Shown: positions 1 to 8,435 of the stretch, in pieces
Layout of the letters: every line of letters starts with the position of its first letter
How positions within the stretch are numbered: the first letter of the stretch is position 1
Assembly (NCBI GenBank): GCA_009785115.1
Contig: WQWY01000011.1
Coordinates: 1-64,000 of the forward strand
Direction: 5' to 3'
Length of the DNA: 64,000 nt
Origin: Micrococcales bacterium
GTDB taxonomy: Bacteria > Actinomycetota > Actinomycetes > Actinomycetales > Cellulomonadaceae
Notes under the pieces: model-generated
Told to the model about the DNA's origin: nothing
What the model saw: the letters and a program-made list of their open reading frames with translations, nothing else
Databases searched by the model: none
Position numbers and translations under genes: made by a program

Positions 1-208
1 AGACCACACCACCGACCCGACCAGGCACCGTGCCACCGCTGATCTGCACCGTCGGCAGAGCGTCAGCCGTCACCGTCGTCGGCGTCCCCGGGTTGTCAGG
101 ATTCACCGGCGCGGAGTCCGCGCTCGCAGGGCTCACGGCCCCCACGCTCAGCACCGCGCTGACCGCCCCCACCGTGAGCGTGCGCCACCACAGCTTCCGA
201 TTCACCAC
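1..208 (-). CDS. Secreted protein, N-terminal part only (cut by window edge)
   Basis: Reading leftward from a GTG at 208, the open frame runs off the window after about 69 residues. The start has a basic n-region (VNRKLWWR), a hydrophobic stretch rich in Val, Ala and Leu, and an ASA-type signal peptidase I site near residue 30. This is a Sec signal peptide, followed by a Pro/Thr-rich mature start (APVNPDNPGTPTTVTA). A second GTG at 205 could be the start instead. A purine-rich GAGAGA lies about 12 bases upstream. No domain can be named because most of the protein is outside the window. It is an exported protein and probably the end of a separate transcription unit from pst, since a hairpin separates them. 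Confidence 0.6.
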   Translation of the reverse strand, partial: MVNRKLWWRTLTVGAVSAVLSVGAVSPASADSAPVNPDNPGTPTTVTADALPTVQISGGTVPGRVGGVV

Positions 209-340
209 CGCATCCGATCTCTCGAAGACTCGCAAACGTCGGCAGCCTCGGCGGCGCGACAAACCTCAGGGTATGAGGTCTAAGGGTGCAAAGCGGACGA
301 GCGAGCGGGTGCATCTTGGCGGGGAGCGGTCTTTTCGCCC

Positions 341-363
341 GATCGGCCGACGTTCAGCCGATC
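341..363 (-). terminator. Hairpin after pstB
   Basis: GATCGGC (341-347) pairs with GCCGATC (357-363) across a 9-base loop, just beyond the pstB stop codon at 376. It has no T-tract, as is common for high-GC terminators. It would end the pst transcript before the secreted-protein gene. Confidence 0.5.
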
Positions 364-375
364 CCGTTCACTCGA

Positions 376-1155
376 TCAGCCGAACCTGCCGGAGATGTAG
401 TCCTCCGTGGCCTGCTCCCGGGGAGCCGAGAAGATGGTCGACGTGTCATCGATCTCGACCAGCCGACCGGGCTCACCGGCCTCTTCCAGGTTGAAGAAGC
501 CCGTCCGGTCCGAGACGCGGGCGGCCTGCTGCATGTTGTGGGTGACGATGATGATCGTGTACCGGGACTTCAGGTCGGCGATGAGGTCCTCGATCGCCAG
601 GGTGGAGATCGGGTCCAGCGCCGAGCAGGGCTCGTCCATGAGCAGCACCTGGGGCTCCACGGCGATGGCGCGGGCGATGCACAGCCGCTGCTGCTGACCG
701 CCAGACAGCCCCGACCCGGGACGGTCCAGCCTGTCCTTGACCTCTTTCCACAGGTTGGCCCCGCGCAGAGAACGTTCCACCAGGTCGGCAGCATCAGACT
801 TGGAGATGCGCCGGTTGTTGAGCCGCACCCCGGCCAGCACGTTCTCCGCGATCGACATCGTGGGGAACGGGTTGGGCCGTTGGAAGACCATGCCGACCTG
901 ACGACGCACGGCCACGGGGTCGACGTCGGGCCCGTACAGGTCCACGCCGTCGATGGCCACGGTGCCCTCGACCCGTCCGCCCGGGATCACCTCGTGCATC
1001 CGGTTCAGGGTGCGCAAGAAGGTCGACTTGCCGCAGCCGGACGGGCCGATCAACGCGGTGACCGACCGCGGCTCGATCGACATGGTGACGTCAGCCACCG
1101 CTCGAAAGCTCCCGTAGTAGATGTTGAGATCTTTGGTCTCGATACGCTGTGACAC
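376..1155 (-). CDS. pstB: Phosphate ABC transporter ATP-binding protein PstB
   Basis: PstB is the cytoplasmic ATPase that drives high-affinity phosphate import through PstCA. The 259-residue protein has Walker [10 protein letters not shown] (about residues 37-45), the signature LSGGQQQRL, Walker B VLLMDEP and the switch His in IIIVTHN, and the length is normal for the family. The start is GTG, with AAGGGA five bases upstream. It is the last gene of pstS-pstC-pstA-pstB and begins 17 bases after pstA. It is presumably controlled by the PHO box upstream of pstS. No unusual residues were seen. Confidence 0.97.
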   Translation of the reverse strand: MSQRIETKDLNIYYGSFRAVADVTMSIEPRSVTALIGPSGCGKSTFLRTLNRMHEVIPGGRVEGTVAIDGVDLYGPDVDPVAVRRQVGMVFQRPNPFPTMSIAENVLAGVRLNNRRISKSDAADLVERSLRGANLWKEVKDRLDRPGSGLSGGQQQRLCIARAIAVEPQVLLMDEPCSALDPISTLAIEDLIADLKSRYTIIIVTHNMQQAARVSDRTGFFNLEEAGEPGRLVEIDDTSTIFSAPREQATEDYISGRFG

Positions 1156-1171
1156 GAGCGTCCCTTCTTTC

Positions 1172-2125
1172 TTAGCCCCGGACCTTGGGGGCGAACCAGC
1201 GGCTCACTCCACGGGCCACCAGGTTCAGCAGCATGACGATGAGGATGAGGGTCAGCGCCGCCGCCCAGGCGCGGTCGAAGTTGATGGTCGCGATGCAGTC
1301 GGTAGCACCCTCGCGGCACGGGACCAGGCCGAGGCCGAACTGCTGCCAGACGTAGACCGGCAGGGTCATCATGTTCTCGCGGAACACGTCGTTGTTGATC
1401 GAGTTCGTCATGCCCACCGTGATGATGAGCGGCGCGGTCTCGCCGATCACCCGGGCGATGGCGAGCATCACCCCCGTGGTGAGCCCGGCGACCGCGGTAC
1501 GCAGCACCACCTTGATGGTGGTCAGCCACTTCGGCACACCCAGGGCGTACGACGCCTCACGCAGCTCGTTGGGGACCAGACGCAGCATCTCCTCGCTGGA
1601 GCGGATCACCACAGGCGTCATGAGCAGCGCCAGGGCCACCGAGCCGATGATCCCGGCCTTCTGCGGCCCGATCAGGAGGTAGAACAGCGCGAACGCGAAC
1701 AGCCCGGCGACGATGGACGGGATGCCCGTCATCACGTCCACGAGGAACGTCACCGCCTTGGCCAGCCTGCCGGTGCCGTACTCGACCAGGTAGATCGCGA
1801 CCATCAGGCCGATCGGCACCGAGATCAGCGCCGCCCACCCGGTGATCACCAGCGTGCCGACGATCGCGTGGTAGGCACCGCCGGCGTCCATGCCGCCGAA
1901 CACGTTGCGCATCGAGTTCAGCAGGAAGTACGTGTCGAGCCGGCCCACGCCACGGACCAGCACCGACCAGACCAGCGAGATCAGCGGGGCCATCGCCAGC
2001 GCGAACGCGATGTAGACGACCACCCGCATGATGACGTCCGTGCGCTTGCGCGCCGGGTCTACCCGGCTCAGCGACCGTCGCAGGTCTTCGGCCGTGACCT
2101 CGGGGACGGTGTTGGTGGAAGCCAT
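1172..2125 (-). CDS. pstA: Phosphate ABC transporter permease PstA
   Basis: PstA is one of the two inner-membrane permease subunits of the Pst phosphate importer. The 317 residues contain about six hydrophobic segments, and the EAA-like coupling region reads [20 protein letters not shown] in the cytoplasmic loop that meets PstB. The N-terminus is a short charged cytoplasmic tail with a KRTD stretch before the first membrane span, as is usual in actinobacterial PstA. The ATG at 2125 lies one base after the pstC stop (TGA-C-ATG), so translation is probably coupled to pstC. Confidence 0.96.
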   Translation of the reverse strand: MASTNTVPEVTAEDLRRSLSRVDPARKRTDVIMRVVVYIAFALAMAPLISLVWSVLVRGVGRLDTYFLLNSMRNVFGGMDAGGAYHAIVGTLVITGWAALISVPIGLMVAIYLVEYGTGRLAKAVTFLVDVMTGIPSIVAGLFAFALFYLLIGPQKAGIIGSVALALLMTPVVIRSSEEMLRLVPNELREASYALGVPKWLTTIKVVLRTAVAGLTTGVMLAIARVIGETAPLIITVGMTNSINNDVFRENMMTLPVYVWQQFGLGLVPCREGATDCIATINFDRAWAAALTLILIVMLLNLVARGVSRWFAPKVRG

Positions 2126-2126
2126 G

Positions 2127-3113
2127 TCAGTTCGCTCCCGAGAAGTCTTTGCGGCGGGCGACGATGCCGCGCGCCACCATGTTGACCGCCATCGTGATGA
2201 CGAACAGCGCCAGACCTGTCGCGATCAGCGCCGAGACGCCCATCTCCGTGGCGTCGTTGAACTTCGCGGCGATGTTCGCCGCGATGGTCTGCTGCTGGCT
2301 GGCCACCAACAGCTTGAACGAGTAGGCCAGGCCCGGCGAGAGCACCATGAGCACGGCCATGGTCTCACCCAGCGCACGACCCAGCCCCAGCATCGCGGCA
2401 GAGATGATGCCCGAGCGCCCGTAGGGCAGCACGGCCATCCGGATCATCTCCCACCGGGTGGCGCCCAGCGCGAGCGCCGCCTCCTCGTGCAGCGGGGGCG
2501 TGGTCAGGAACACCTCACGGCAGACCGCGGTGATGATCGGCAGGATCATCACCGCCAGCACGAGCGCCGCCGTCATGAGCACCCGGGGCGGGTTGGAGGC
2601 GTTGCCCGCCGAGTCGCCAGCGAACAGCGGGATCCAGCCCAGCCACTTCACCATCCACTGGAAGATCGGGTGCAGCATCGGGGCGAGCACCATCACGCCC
2701 CACAGGCCGTAGACCACCGACGGGATCGCGGCCAGCAGGTCGACCATGTAGCCGAGCGCGTTGGCGATCCGTCGCGGTGCGTAGTGGGAGATGAACAGCG
2801 CGATGCCGACCGCCACCGGGACGGCGATGACCAGCGCGACGATGGCCGCGAGCACGGTCCCGAAGACCAGGGGCCCGATCACCGACAGCACCGAGCTGCC
2901 CGCGGGTATCCAGCCGACCTCGGACGAGATGCTCTCGCCTGCTCGCAGCGCCGGCCAGGCACGGATCAGCAGGAAGACCGCCACCGAGGCCAGGACCGCG
3001 ACGATGAGGACGCCAGAACCCACCGCGAGGTACCGGAACCCACGGTCCAGGCCGCGGCCGGTGCGCCGCTTGGCGCTCGCCAGCGCGGCCGGGGCAGAGA
3101 CGGATGTGGTCAC
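2127..3113 (-). CDS. pstC: Phosphate ABC transporter permease PstC
   Basis: PstC is the partner permease of PstA. I place the start at GTG 3113 (about 328 residues) because GAGGAG lies six bases upstream. A longer frame from 3173 would add about 20 residues and would run into the intercistronic hairpin. The protein has six hydrophobic segments, a periplasmic loop, and an EAA-type loop reading EEAALALGATRWEMIRMAVL. The gene sits between pstS and pstA in a normal pst operon. Confidence 0.95.
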   Translation of the reverse strand: MTTSVSAPAALASAKRRTGRGLDRGFRYLAVGSGVLIVAVLASVAVFLLIRAWPALRAGESISSEVGWIPAGSSVLSVIGPLVFGTVLAAIVALVIAVPVAVGIALFISHYAPRRIANALGYMVDLLAAIPSVVYGLWGVMVLAPMLHPIFQWMVKWLGWIPLFAGDSAGNASNPPRVLMTAALVLAVMILPIITAVCREVFLTTPPLHEEAALALGATRWEMIRMAVLPYGRSGIISAAMLGLGRALGETMAVLMVLSPGLAYSFKLLVASQQQTIAANIAAKFNDATEMGVSALIATGLALFVITMAVNMVARGIVARRKDFSGAN

Positions 3114-3158
3114 CCGCTGCTCCTCACGAGGTCGAGAGAGATGTGGACATGTCGCGCC

Positions 3159-3196
3159 CTGGCGGCCGGACATACTCTCGCACGTCCGGCCGCCAG
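3159..3196 (-). terminator. Intercistronic pstS-pstC hairpin
   Basis: CTGGCGGCCGGAC (3159-3171) is perfectly complementary to GTCCGGCCGCCAG (3184-3196), giving a 13-bp stem with a 12-base loop between the pstS stop (3215) and the pstC start (3113). Such hairpins commonly let pstS mRNA accumulate above pstCAB by partial termination or 3'-end protection. That role is inferred. Confidence 0.6.
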
Positions 3197-3214
3197 AGAC
3201 GGTGAATCACACGA

Positions 3215-4327
3215 TCAGCCCTTGGCGCTGATCCCGCTGATCGCCTGCCGGAGCTCGGCACGCAGAGCGTCGGAGATCGGGGCGGAACCGGCCGCCGAAG
3301 CCGCCTGGTCCTGACCCTCGACGCTGACGACGTACTCGAGGAAGCCCTTGACCAGGTCTGCCTCGGTCTGGGTGGCGTAGGTGTCGCACACGGCCAGGTA
3401 GGAGATGAGGATCACCGGGTAGGCACCGGGGGCGGTCGTGGTCCGGTTGATCGAGAACACCACGTCGTTGTCGGCGCGACCCTCGGTGCTGCGCTCCGAG
3501 TCGTCCAGGGTCGTCGCGGCGGCCTCGGCGGTCGGGCCGACGAACTCGTCACCGACCAAGATCTGGACGGTGCCCAGGGAACCGATGGCCGAGGCGTCGG
3601 CGTAGCCGATCGTCCCCGTGCCGGCCTGGATGCCCTGCACCACGGCGGAGGTGCCGTTCTGCCCCTGGAAGGTGTCCTTGCTCACCGGGAAGGAGCTGGA
3701 GACGTCGTAGGTCCACACCTCGGGCGCGGCCTTCGACAGGTACTCGGCGAAGTTCCTGGTGGTGCCGGAGTCGTCAGAGCGGTACATCACCGAGATCGGG
3801 CCGGTGAGCTGGGCCGCCACGTCGGCGTTGTCCGCGGTGATCGCCGCGTCGCCCCAGGTGGTGATCGTGCCGTCGAAGATCTTCGCCACCGTCTCCGCGG
3901 AGAGGTCCAGGCTGTCGACCCCGGGGATGTTGAACGCGACGGCGATCGGGCTGATGTAGACCGGCACGTTGAAGGCCTGGCCACCCTGGCAGATCGAGGT
4001 CGAGCCCGCGATCTCCTCCAGGCTGAGCGCCGAGTCGGTCCCGGCGTACTTCAGCGAACCGTCGAGCAGACCCTTGCGACCCGCACCGGAGTCGGACTTG
4101 GTGTAGTTGACGGTCACGCCCTGGTTCGCGCTCTGGAAGCCGGCGATCCAAGCCTCCTGGGCCGCGCCCTGAGAGCTGGCGCCGCCACCGTTCAGGGTGC
4201 CCCGCAGCGAGGTGGACTCCCCACCCGTGCCCTGGCCGGTGGGGTCGTCCGAACCGCAGGCGGTCAGGCTGACCGCGACGAGCCCGGCACAGGCCAGGGC
4301 CACGACAGACGCACGCACACGCTTCAC
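3215..4327 (-). CDS. pstS: Phosphate-binding lipoprotein PstS
   Basis: PstS is the extracytoplasmic phosphate receptor of the Pst importer, lipid-anchored to the membrane. Starting at GTG 4327 (GAAGGA six bases upstream), the protein has about 370 residues with a signal peptide ending in the lipobox LTAC. The PBP-like domain follows, with phosphate-contacting motifs GGGASSQG (early), SDSGAGRKG and RSDDSGTTRNF in the order expected for PstS. The gene leads pstSCAB and is preceded by a strong run of PHO-box repeats, so it should be among the most phosphate-responsive genes here. Confidence 0.96.
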   Translation of the reverse strand: MKRVRASVVALACAGLVAVSLTACGSDDPTGQGTGGESTSLRGTLNGGGASSQGAAQEAWIAGFQSANQGVTVNYTKSDSGAGRKGLLDGSLKYAGTDSALSLEEIAGSTSICQGGQAFNVPVYISPIAVAFNIPGVDSLDLSAETVAKIFDGTITTWGDAAITADNADVAAQLTGPISVMYRSDDSGTTRNFAEYLSKAAPEVWTYDVSSSFPVSKDTFQGQNGTSAVVQGIQAGTGTIGYADASAIGSLGTVQILVGDEFVGPTAEAAATTLDDSERSTEGRADNDVVFSINRTTTAPGAYPVILISYLAVCDTYATQTEADLVKGFLEYVVSVEGQDQAASAAGSAPISDALRAELRQAISGISAKG

Positions 4328-4396
4328 TGTTGTTCCTTCGGTCGTCGCTCGGCACACGCCGTTCGGTGTGCCTGCGCACGGACGCTAGGCACTCCA

Positions 4397-4447
4397 GATG
4401 ACCAGCCTCCAGGGCTCAGATGAACATCAGGTGAACGCTGGGTGACG
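4397..4447 (-). promoter_or_regulatory. PHO box upstream of pstS
   Basis: On the minus strand there are direct repeats in an 11-bp register: CGTCACC (4441-4447), GTTCACC (4430-4436), GTTCATC (4419-4425), one degenerate unit, then GGTCATC (4397-4403). GTTCACC repeated every 11 bp is the known actinobacterial PhoP operator. It lies 70-120 bp upstream of the pstS start and next to the PhoP-like regulator gene. Confidence 0.85.
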
Positions 4448-4478
4448 TCTTCGTCGACACGCGGCACCGACCCGCCCC

Positions 4479-5168
4479 TCACGGCTCCGGGACAGCCAGC
4501 TTGTAGCCCAGACCGCGCACCGTCGTGAGCAGGCGGGGGCAGGCCGGGTCGTCCTCGATCTTGGCGCGCAGGCGCTTGACGTGGACGTCGAGGGTCTTGG
4601 TGTCGCCGACGTAGTCCGAGCCCCAGACCCGGTCGATCAGCTGGGTGCGGGTGAGCACCCGGCCGGCGTTGACCAGGAACAGCTCGAGCAGGTCGAACTC
4701 CTTCAACGGCAGCGACACCAGCTCGCCGCGCACCCGCACCGTGTGCCGCTCCACGTCCATCTCGACCGGGCCGAGCCGCAGCACGGCCTCTGACTCCTCG
4801 CGCTCAGGGGCCCGTCGACGCAGCACGGCACGGATGCGGGCCAGCAGCTCGCGGGAGGAGTACGGCTTGGTCACGTAGTCGTCGGCGCCGAGCTCCAGGC
4901 CGACCACCTTGTCGATCTCGGCGTCCTTGGCCGACAGCATGATGATCGGGACGTCGGAGAGCGCCCGGATCTTGCGACACACCTCGGTGCCGGACAGGCC
5001 GGGCAGCATCAGGTCGAGCAGCACCAGGTCGGCACCGTGCTCGGCGAACCGCTCGAGCGCCTGCGGCCCGGTCGCGGCCAGGGTGACGTCGAACCCCTCG
5101 CGGGTCAGCAGGAAGGTCAGCGGGTCGCGGTAGGACTCCTCGTCCTCGACCACCAGCACACGGGTCAT
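4479..5168 (-). CDS. phoP: PhoP/RegX3-type phosphate response regulator
   Basis: This is an OmpR-family DNA-binding response regulator, most likely the phosphate regulator given its neighbours. The 229 residues carry a receiver domain (acidic pair VVEDEES, phospho-acceptor Asp in LVLLDLMLPG, switch Lys in DYVTKPY) and a winged-helix output domain ending VRGLGYKLAVPEP. I chose the ATG at 5168 because GAGGAG precedes it, because receivers start with this beta-strand, and because it overlaps the stop of the kinase gene as ATGA. It probably binds the GTTCACC repeats upstream of pstS and phoU. The name phoP versus regX3 is a matter of convention. Confidence 0.88.
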   Translation of the reverse strand: MTRVLVVEDEESYRDPLTFLLTREGFDVTLAATGPQALERFAEHGADLVLLDLMLPGLSGTEVCRKIRALSDVPIIMLSAKDAEIDKVVGLELGADDYVTKPYSSRELLARIRAVLRRRAPEREESEAVLRLGPVEMDVERHTVRVRGELVSLPLKEFDLLELFLVNAGRVLTRTQLIDRVWGSDYVGDTKTLDVHVKRLRAKIEDDPACPRLLTTVRGLGYKLAVPEP

Positions 5169-6394
5169 GCCTCGCTCCTCGGGGGGTCGTCGACAGGTCG
5201 GGGGCGCGGGGCGCCGGCGCTGCCGACCTCCTCGGCCCCGTCCGGGTTCTCGTCGTCGCCCGGCGTCTGCGCTCGGGGCAGCCGGATCGTGAACGTCGAC
5301 CCTCGCCCCAGCTGGGACCACACCGTCACGTCGCCGCCGTGGTCAGCCGCGACATGCTTGACGATGGACAGCCCCAGGCCGGTGCCGCCGGTGTCGCGCG
5401 AGCGGGCGGGGTCGACCCGGAAGAAACGTTCGAACACCCGCTCCTGAAGGTCGGCGGGGATGCCGATGCCCTCGTCCACGACCGCGATCTCCACCACGTC
5501 GTCGCCCGCCCGCACCGCGACCTTCACCGCGGTGCCGTCCGCGGAGTAGGCGATGGCGTTGTCGACCAGGTTGCGCACCGCCGTGACGAGCATGCTGCGG
5601 TCCCCCGACACCCGCACCCCGCGCGCCCCGCCCAGGTCGAGCCGGACCCGCTTGGCGTCGGCCGCCGTGACCTCGCAGTCGATGGCCTCGGCGACCACCT
5701 CGTCCACGTCGACGATGACCAGGTCCTCCAGAGCTCCCGCCACCTGGACCCGCGACAGCTCGATCACCTCGTGCACCAGCCGAGACAGCCGGGTGGTCTC
5801 GCTCTGCATCCGCGTCGCGAAGCGACGCACCTCGTCCGGCTCGTCCGCGGCGCTCTCGACCGCCTCGGCCAGCAACGTCAGCGCCCCGACCGGCGTCTTC
5901 AGCTCGTGGGAGACGTTGACCACGAAGTCTCGGCGGATCGCCTCCAGACGACGCGCCTGGGTCAGGTCGTCGACCAGCACGCACACCAGGTCTGGTGCCA
6001 TCGCCGCCACCCGGACCGAGACCCGCAGCATCACCTTGCTCATCGGGCCTCGCGGCAGGTCCAGCTCGGCGTCACGGATCGCACCGTCCTGACGCACCCG
6101 CACCACCAGGTCACGGATCGAGGCATGGGCGAGCGCACCGTCCCTGACCAGGCCCAACGCATGAGCCGCTGCGGTGGTCCGCACCACCGCGCCGCTCGCA
6201 TCGACGATGACGACCGCCGAGCGCAGCACCGACAGCACGCGGGCGACCCCGTCGTCCACCACCGGCGCCGGCTGCGTCGGGGCGCCTCTCCGGAGGCGGC
6301 CTGACCAGCGGGACGCCACGACGAGACCAACCCCGACGACGACACCCGCCAGGCCAGCAGCCAGCCAGCCAATCTCGGCGAAGAACGGTCCCAC
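5165..6394 (-). CDS. phoR: PhoR/SenX3-type sensor histidine kinase
   Basis: This membrane sensor kinase pairs with the downstream regulator. From GTG 6394 it has about 409 residues: one clear N-terminal membrane segment (WLAAGLAGVVVGVGLVV), a PAS-like region (residues 60-150), the H-box FVVNVSHELKTPVGAL, and a HATPase with N-box LVDNAIAY, G1 DEGIGIP and G2 GTGLGLSIVK. A longer frame begins at GTG 6463, but that would overlap the PHO box. GTG 6394 lies seven bases after a TACTGT -10 element, which fits a leaderless transcript. In this arrangement PhoU and the Pst importer normally restrain the kinase when phosphate is plentiful. Confidence 0.88.
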   Translation of the reverse strand: MGPFFAEIGWLAAGLAGVVVGVGLVVASRWSGRLRRGAPTQPAPVVDDGVARVLSVLRSAVVIVDASGAVVRTTAAAHALGLVRDGALAHASIRDLVVRVRQDGAIRDAELDLPRGPMSKVMLRVSVRVAAMAPDLVCVLVDDLTQARRLEAIRRDFVVNVSHELKTPVGALTLLAEAVESAADEPDEVRRFATRMQSETTRLSRLVHEVIELSRVQVAGALEDLVIVDVDEVVAEAIDCEVTAADAKRVRLDLGGARGVRVSGDRSMLVTAVRNLVDNAIAYSADGTAVKVAVRAGDDVVEIAVVDEGIGIPADLQERVFERFFRVDPARSRDTGGTGLGLSIVKHVAADHGGDVTVWSQLGRGSTFTIRLPRAQTPGDDENPDGAEEVGSAGAPRPRPVDDPPRSEA

Positions 6395-6400
6395 AGCACC

Positions 6401-6406
6401 ACAGTA
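6401..6406 (-). promoter_or_regulatory. -10 element for leaderless phoR transcript
   Basis: The minus strand reads TACTGT, six bases, then the GTG start of phoR at 6394. That spacing would place the first transcribed base at the start codon. No Shine-Dalgarno sequence is visible. This is an inference from sequence only. Confidence 0.45.
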
Positions 6407-6457
6407 GAGGGGCCACCGGGCTCTCGTCGTCCGTCTAGGGGTATCCTGCCGACCACT

Positions 6458-6486
6458 GTTCACCTGGTGGGAGCCGGACGTTCACC
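6458..6486 (+). promoter_or_regulatory. PHO box between phoR and phoU
   Basis: Two perfect GTTCACC units (6458-6464 and 6480-6486) lie exactly 22 bp apart, two turns of the 11-bp PHO-box register, with a degenerate unit between. They sit in the divergent region upstream of phoU and phoR, the position where streptomycete PhoP acts on phoU/phoRP. Confidence 0.75.
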
Positions 6487-6571
6487 CAACCGTGCGATGC
6501 TGACCCGGCCTTACGCCTGTAGGAAAGCCTGCGCCTGCGGGAAAAGACGTAGGCCTGAGAAAGGATGCGCG

Positions 6572-7228
6572 ATGCGGGAGATCTTTGACGCCGAGCTCAC
6601 CCAGCTAGGCGAGGACCTGGTCGCGATGGCCGGACGGGTGCACACCGCCATCCAGTCGGCCGGCCAGGCCCTGCTGACCGCCGACCTCGCGCTCGCGGAG
6701 TCGGTGATCGCCGACGACATCGCGATCGACGCGCTCAACCGCGACCTGGACGAGCGCTGCGTGATGCTGCTCGCCCGTCAGCAGCCCGTGGCCACCGACC
6801 TGCGCGTCATCATCTCCAGCCTGCGGATCGCCTCGTCGCTCGAACGGATGGGCGACCTGGCCCGGCACGTCGCCCAGACGGCCCGCCGGCGCTACCCGGA
6901 CCCGGCGGTGGTCGAGCCGGTGCGCGCCATCTTCGAGACGATGGACCAGGCCGCGGTACGGGTGGCAGACCGGCTGGTCAGGTTGCTGACGACCCGCGAC
7001 CTGTCGATCGCCGACTCCCTCGAGCGTGACGACGACCTGCTCGACGAGGCGCACGCCGCGTCGTTCGCGGCACAGCTCGACGGGACCTGGACCGGCACCC
7101 CGCAGCAGATCGTGGACGTCACCCTGCTCGCCCGGTACTACGAGCGCTTCGGCGACCACGGCGTGAGCATCGCCCAGCGCATCCGCTACCTGGTCACCGG
7201 CGAGTGGGTCGAGGACGGCCCCGCCTGA
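6572..7228 (+). CDS. phoU: Phosphate transport regulator PhoU
   Basis: PhoU links the Pst importer to the PhoR kinase and suppresses Pho signalling when phosphate is abundant. The ATG at 6572 (AGAAAGGA upstream) gives 218 residues. There are two tandem three-helix PhoU repeats, with recognisable motifs near DRDLDERCVMLLARQQPVA in the first half and a YYERFGDHGVSIAQRIRYL stretch in the second. The gene is divergent from phoR and shares its PHO box. The frame is open upstream of the ATG, but that part includes the operator and looks non-coding. Confidence 0.95.
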   Translation: MREIFDAELTQLGEDLVAMAGRVHTAIQSAGQALLTADLALAESVIADDIAIDALNRDLDERCVMLLARQQPVATDLRVIISSLRIASSLERMGDLARHVAQTARRRYPDPAVVEPVRAIFETMDQAAVRVADRLVRLLTTRDLSIADSLERDDDLLDEAHAASFAAQLDGTWTGTPQQIVDVTLLARYYERFGDHGVSIAQRIRYLVTGEWVEDGPA

Positions 7229-7268
7229 CCCCCGTCCCGAAAGGGCAAGGTCAGCCGCAGGTCAGGGA

Positions 7269-7291
7269 CTGGCCAGGAGGAATCGGGCCAG
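7269..7291. terminator. Hairpin between convergent phoU and lipoprotein gene
   Basis: CTGGCC and GGCCAG form a 6-bp stem with an 11-base loop in the 79-bp gap between the phoU stop and the stop of the opposing gene. It could serve both strands. The evidence is weak because the stem is short. Confidence 0.35.
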
Positions 7292-7307
7292 AAAGAGACG
7301 TGGTCCG

Positions 7308-7862
7308 TCAGAAGGGGACGTAGCCCAGAGGGCCAGAGTCCCAGGCCGGGACGTAGATCCAGTCGGGGACCTCCGGGTCCATGATGGCCGGCAGCGCCGG
7401 GTCGAAGACGCCGAACCTCGGGTTGACCGTGACGTCCACCCCCTCGACAGCCCGGTTGATCATCGCCACGAGAACCTGGTCCGGGGTGGCCTCCAGCCGT
7501 TCGAGGATCACCGACAGGCGAGCCATGGCGAGCACGCCCGGGTCCTCGGCCGCCTCGACGGCCGGCTGGCCGAACTCGCCCGTCAGCCACGCGACGGCCT
7601 CGGCGTCGCTGACCTTCATCCCAGCCTCTTCGGCGGTGGAGATGATGACCGGCACGTAGACGAGGTCTTGGAGCAGCTGCGCGGCGGGCGGCGACCCGCC
7701 CAGCAGCGTGGTCAGCGCACGGCCGGTCTCGGCCAGCTCGGCGGTGGTGATCGTCCTGTCGTCCGCCACGGCCGCCACGCCGGGCTTCGCGGCGCACCCG
7801 GCCAGCAGTCCCGCGACGAGAACCAGACCAGCGGCGAACGCCGCACCTCGCCGAACCGACAC
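7308..7862 (-). CDS. SurA-N-like lipoprotein
   Basis: This is a 184-residue exported lipoprotein. The GTG at 7862 has AAGGAG six bases upstream and gives a signal peptide ending in the lipobox LAGC at about residue 23. After it comes a SurA/trigger-factor-like N-terminal segment (VAAVADDRTITTAEL, then an alpha-helical region with EEAGMKVSDAEAVAWL), as in peptidyl-prolyl isomerase-type chaperones. The isomerase domain itself is absent, and the C-terminal third is unfamiliar. A similar lipoprotein is often found near mfd in Micrococcales, as I recall. The role is probably envelope protein folding, by inference only. Confidence 0.65.
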   Translation of the reverse strand: MSVRRGAAFAAGLVLVAGLLAGCAAKPGVAAVADDRTITTAELAETGRALTTLLGGSPPAAQLLQDLVYVPVIISTAEEAGMKVSDAEAVAWLTGEFGQPAVEAAEDPGVLAMARLSVILERLEATPDQVLVAMINRAVEGVDVTVNPRFGVFDPALPAIMDPEVPDWIYVPAWDSGPLGYVPF

Positions 7863-7974
7863 CGGGCACTCCTTCGCTCGACAACCACGACCCGCAGGCC
7901 ATGGTAGGCCCCGCACGCCCGTCACGGGGAACACGCCCCGGTGCGACGCGCCGACCAGAGGCAGCGGACCGACC

Positions 7975-8412
7975 CTAGCGACCCTCGGTCTGCGTGGTGA
8001 AGACCGGAACACCTTCCACGCACCGGGTGTAGACCTTGACCTCGCGCGCTCCGTGGCCGTGCCCCTCGAACTCCACCTTCAGCCTGACGGGCCCGTGATC
8101 CTCGACCTTGACCCTGAACCCGGCGACCGGCTGGGCCGAGACCAGGTGGACCTCGTCTCCGTCGCAGACGGCGACGACCACCCCGCCCTGGCCCTGCCAG
8201 GTTCGCCTCTCTTCACCGTCCTGCCCGCTCGGTGAGGGCGAGGAGACAGGCGGCCGGACCTCGGTGGGCGTCGCCACCGGAGGGAGCCCAGGGGAGGTCG
8301 GTGAGGTCGGAGGCTCGCTGACGCTCGAGATCACAGCCCAGACGAGGGTCGAGGTCCCCGCGACGACGACCAGCCAGACGGCGATCACGGCGAGGAGGCG
8401 CGGGCGGCTCAT
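7975..8412 (-). CDS. Membrane-anchored protein of unknown function
   Basis: This is a 145-residue protein with an N-terminal membrane anchor (LLAVIAVWLVVVAGTSTLVWAVI), a Pro/Ser/Thr linker (about residues 35-65), and a small extracytoplasmic beta-rich domain with two Cys (AVCDGDE and YTRCVEG) that could form a disulphide. The start is ATG 8412, with AGAGGA seven bases upstream. It is divergent from the OmpR-type regulator at 8436, 23 bp away, so it may be part of that regulon or an accessory to the sensor. I do not recognise the domain. Confidence 0.6.
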   Translation of the reverse strand: MSRPRLLAVIAVWLVVVAGTSTLVWAVISSVSEPPTSPTSPGLPPVATPTEVRPPVSSPSPSGQDGEERRTWQGQGGVVVAVCDGDEVHLVSAQPVAGFRVKVEDHGPVRLKVEFEGHGHGAREVKVYTRCVEGVPVFTTQTEGR

Positions 8413-8435
8413 GGGGTCATCCTCTCAAGGGGATC

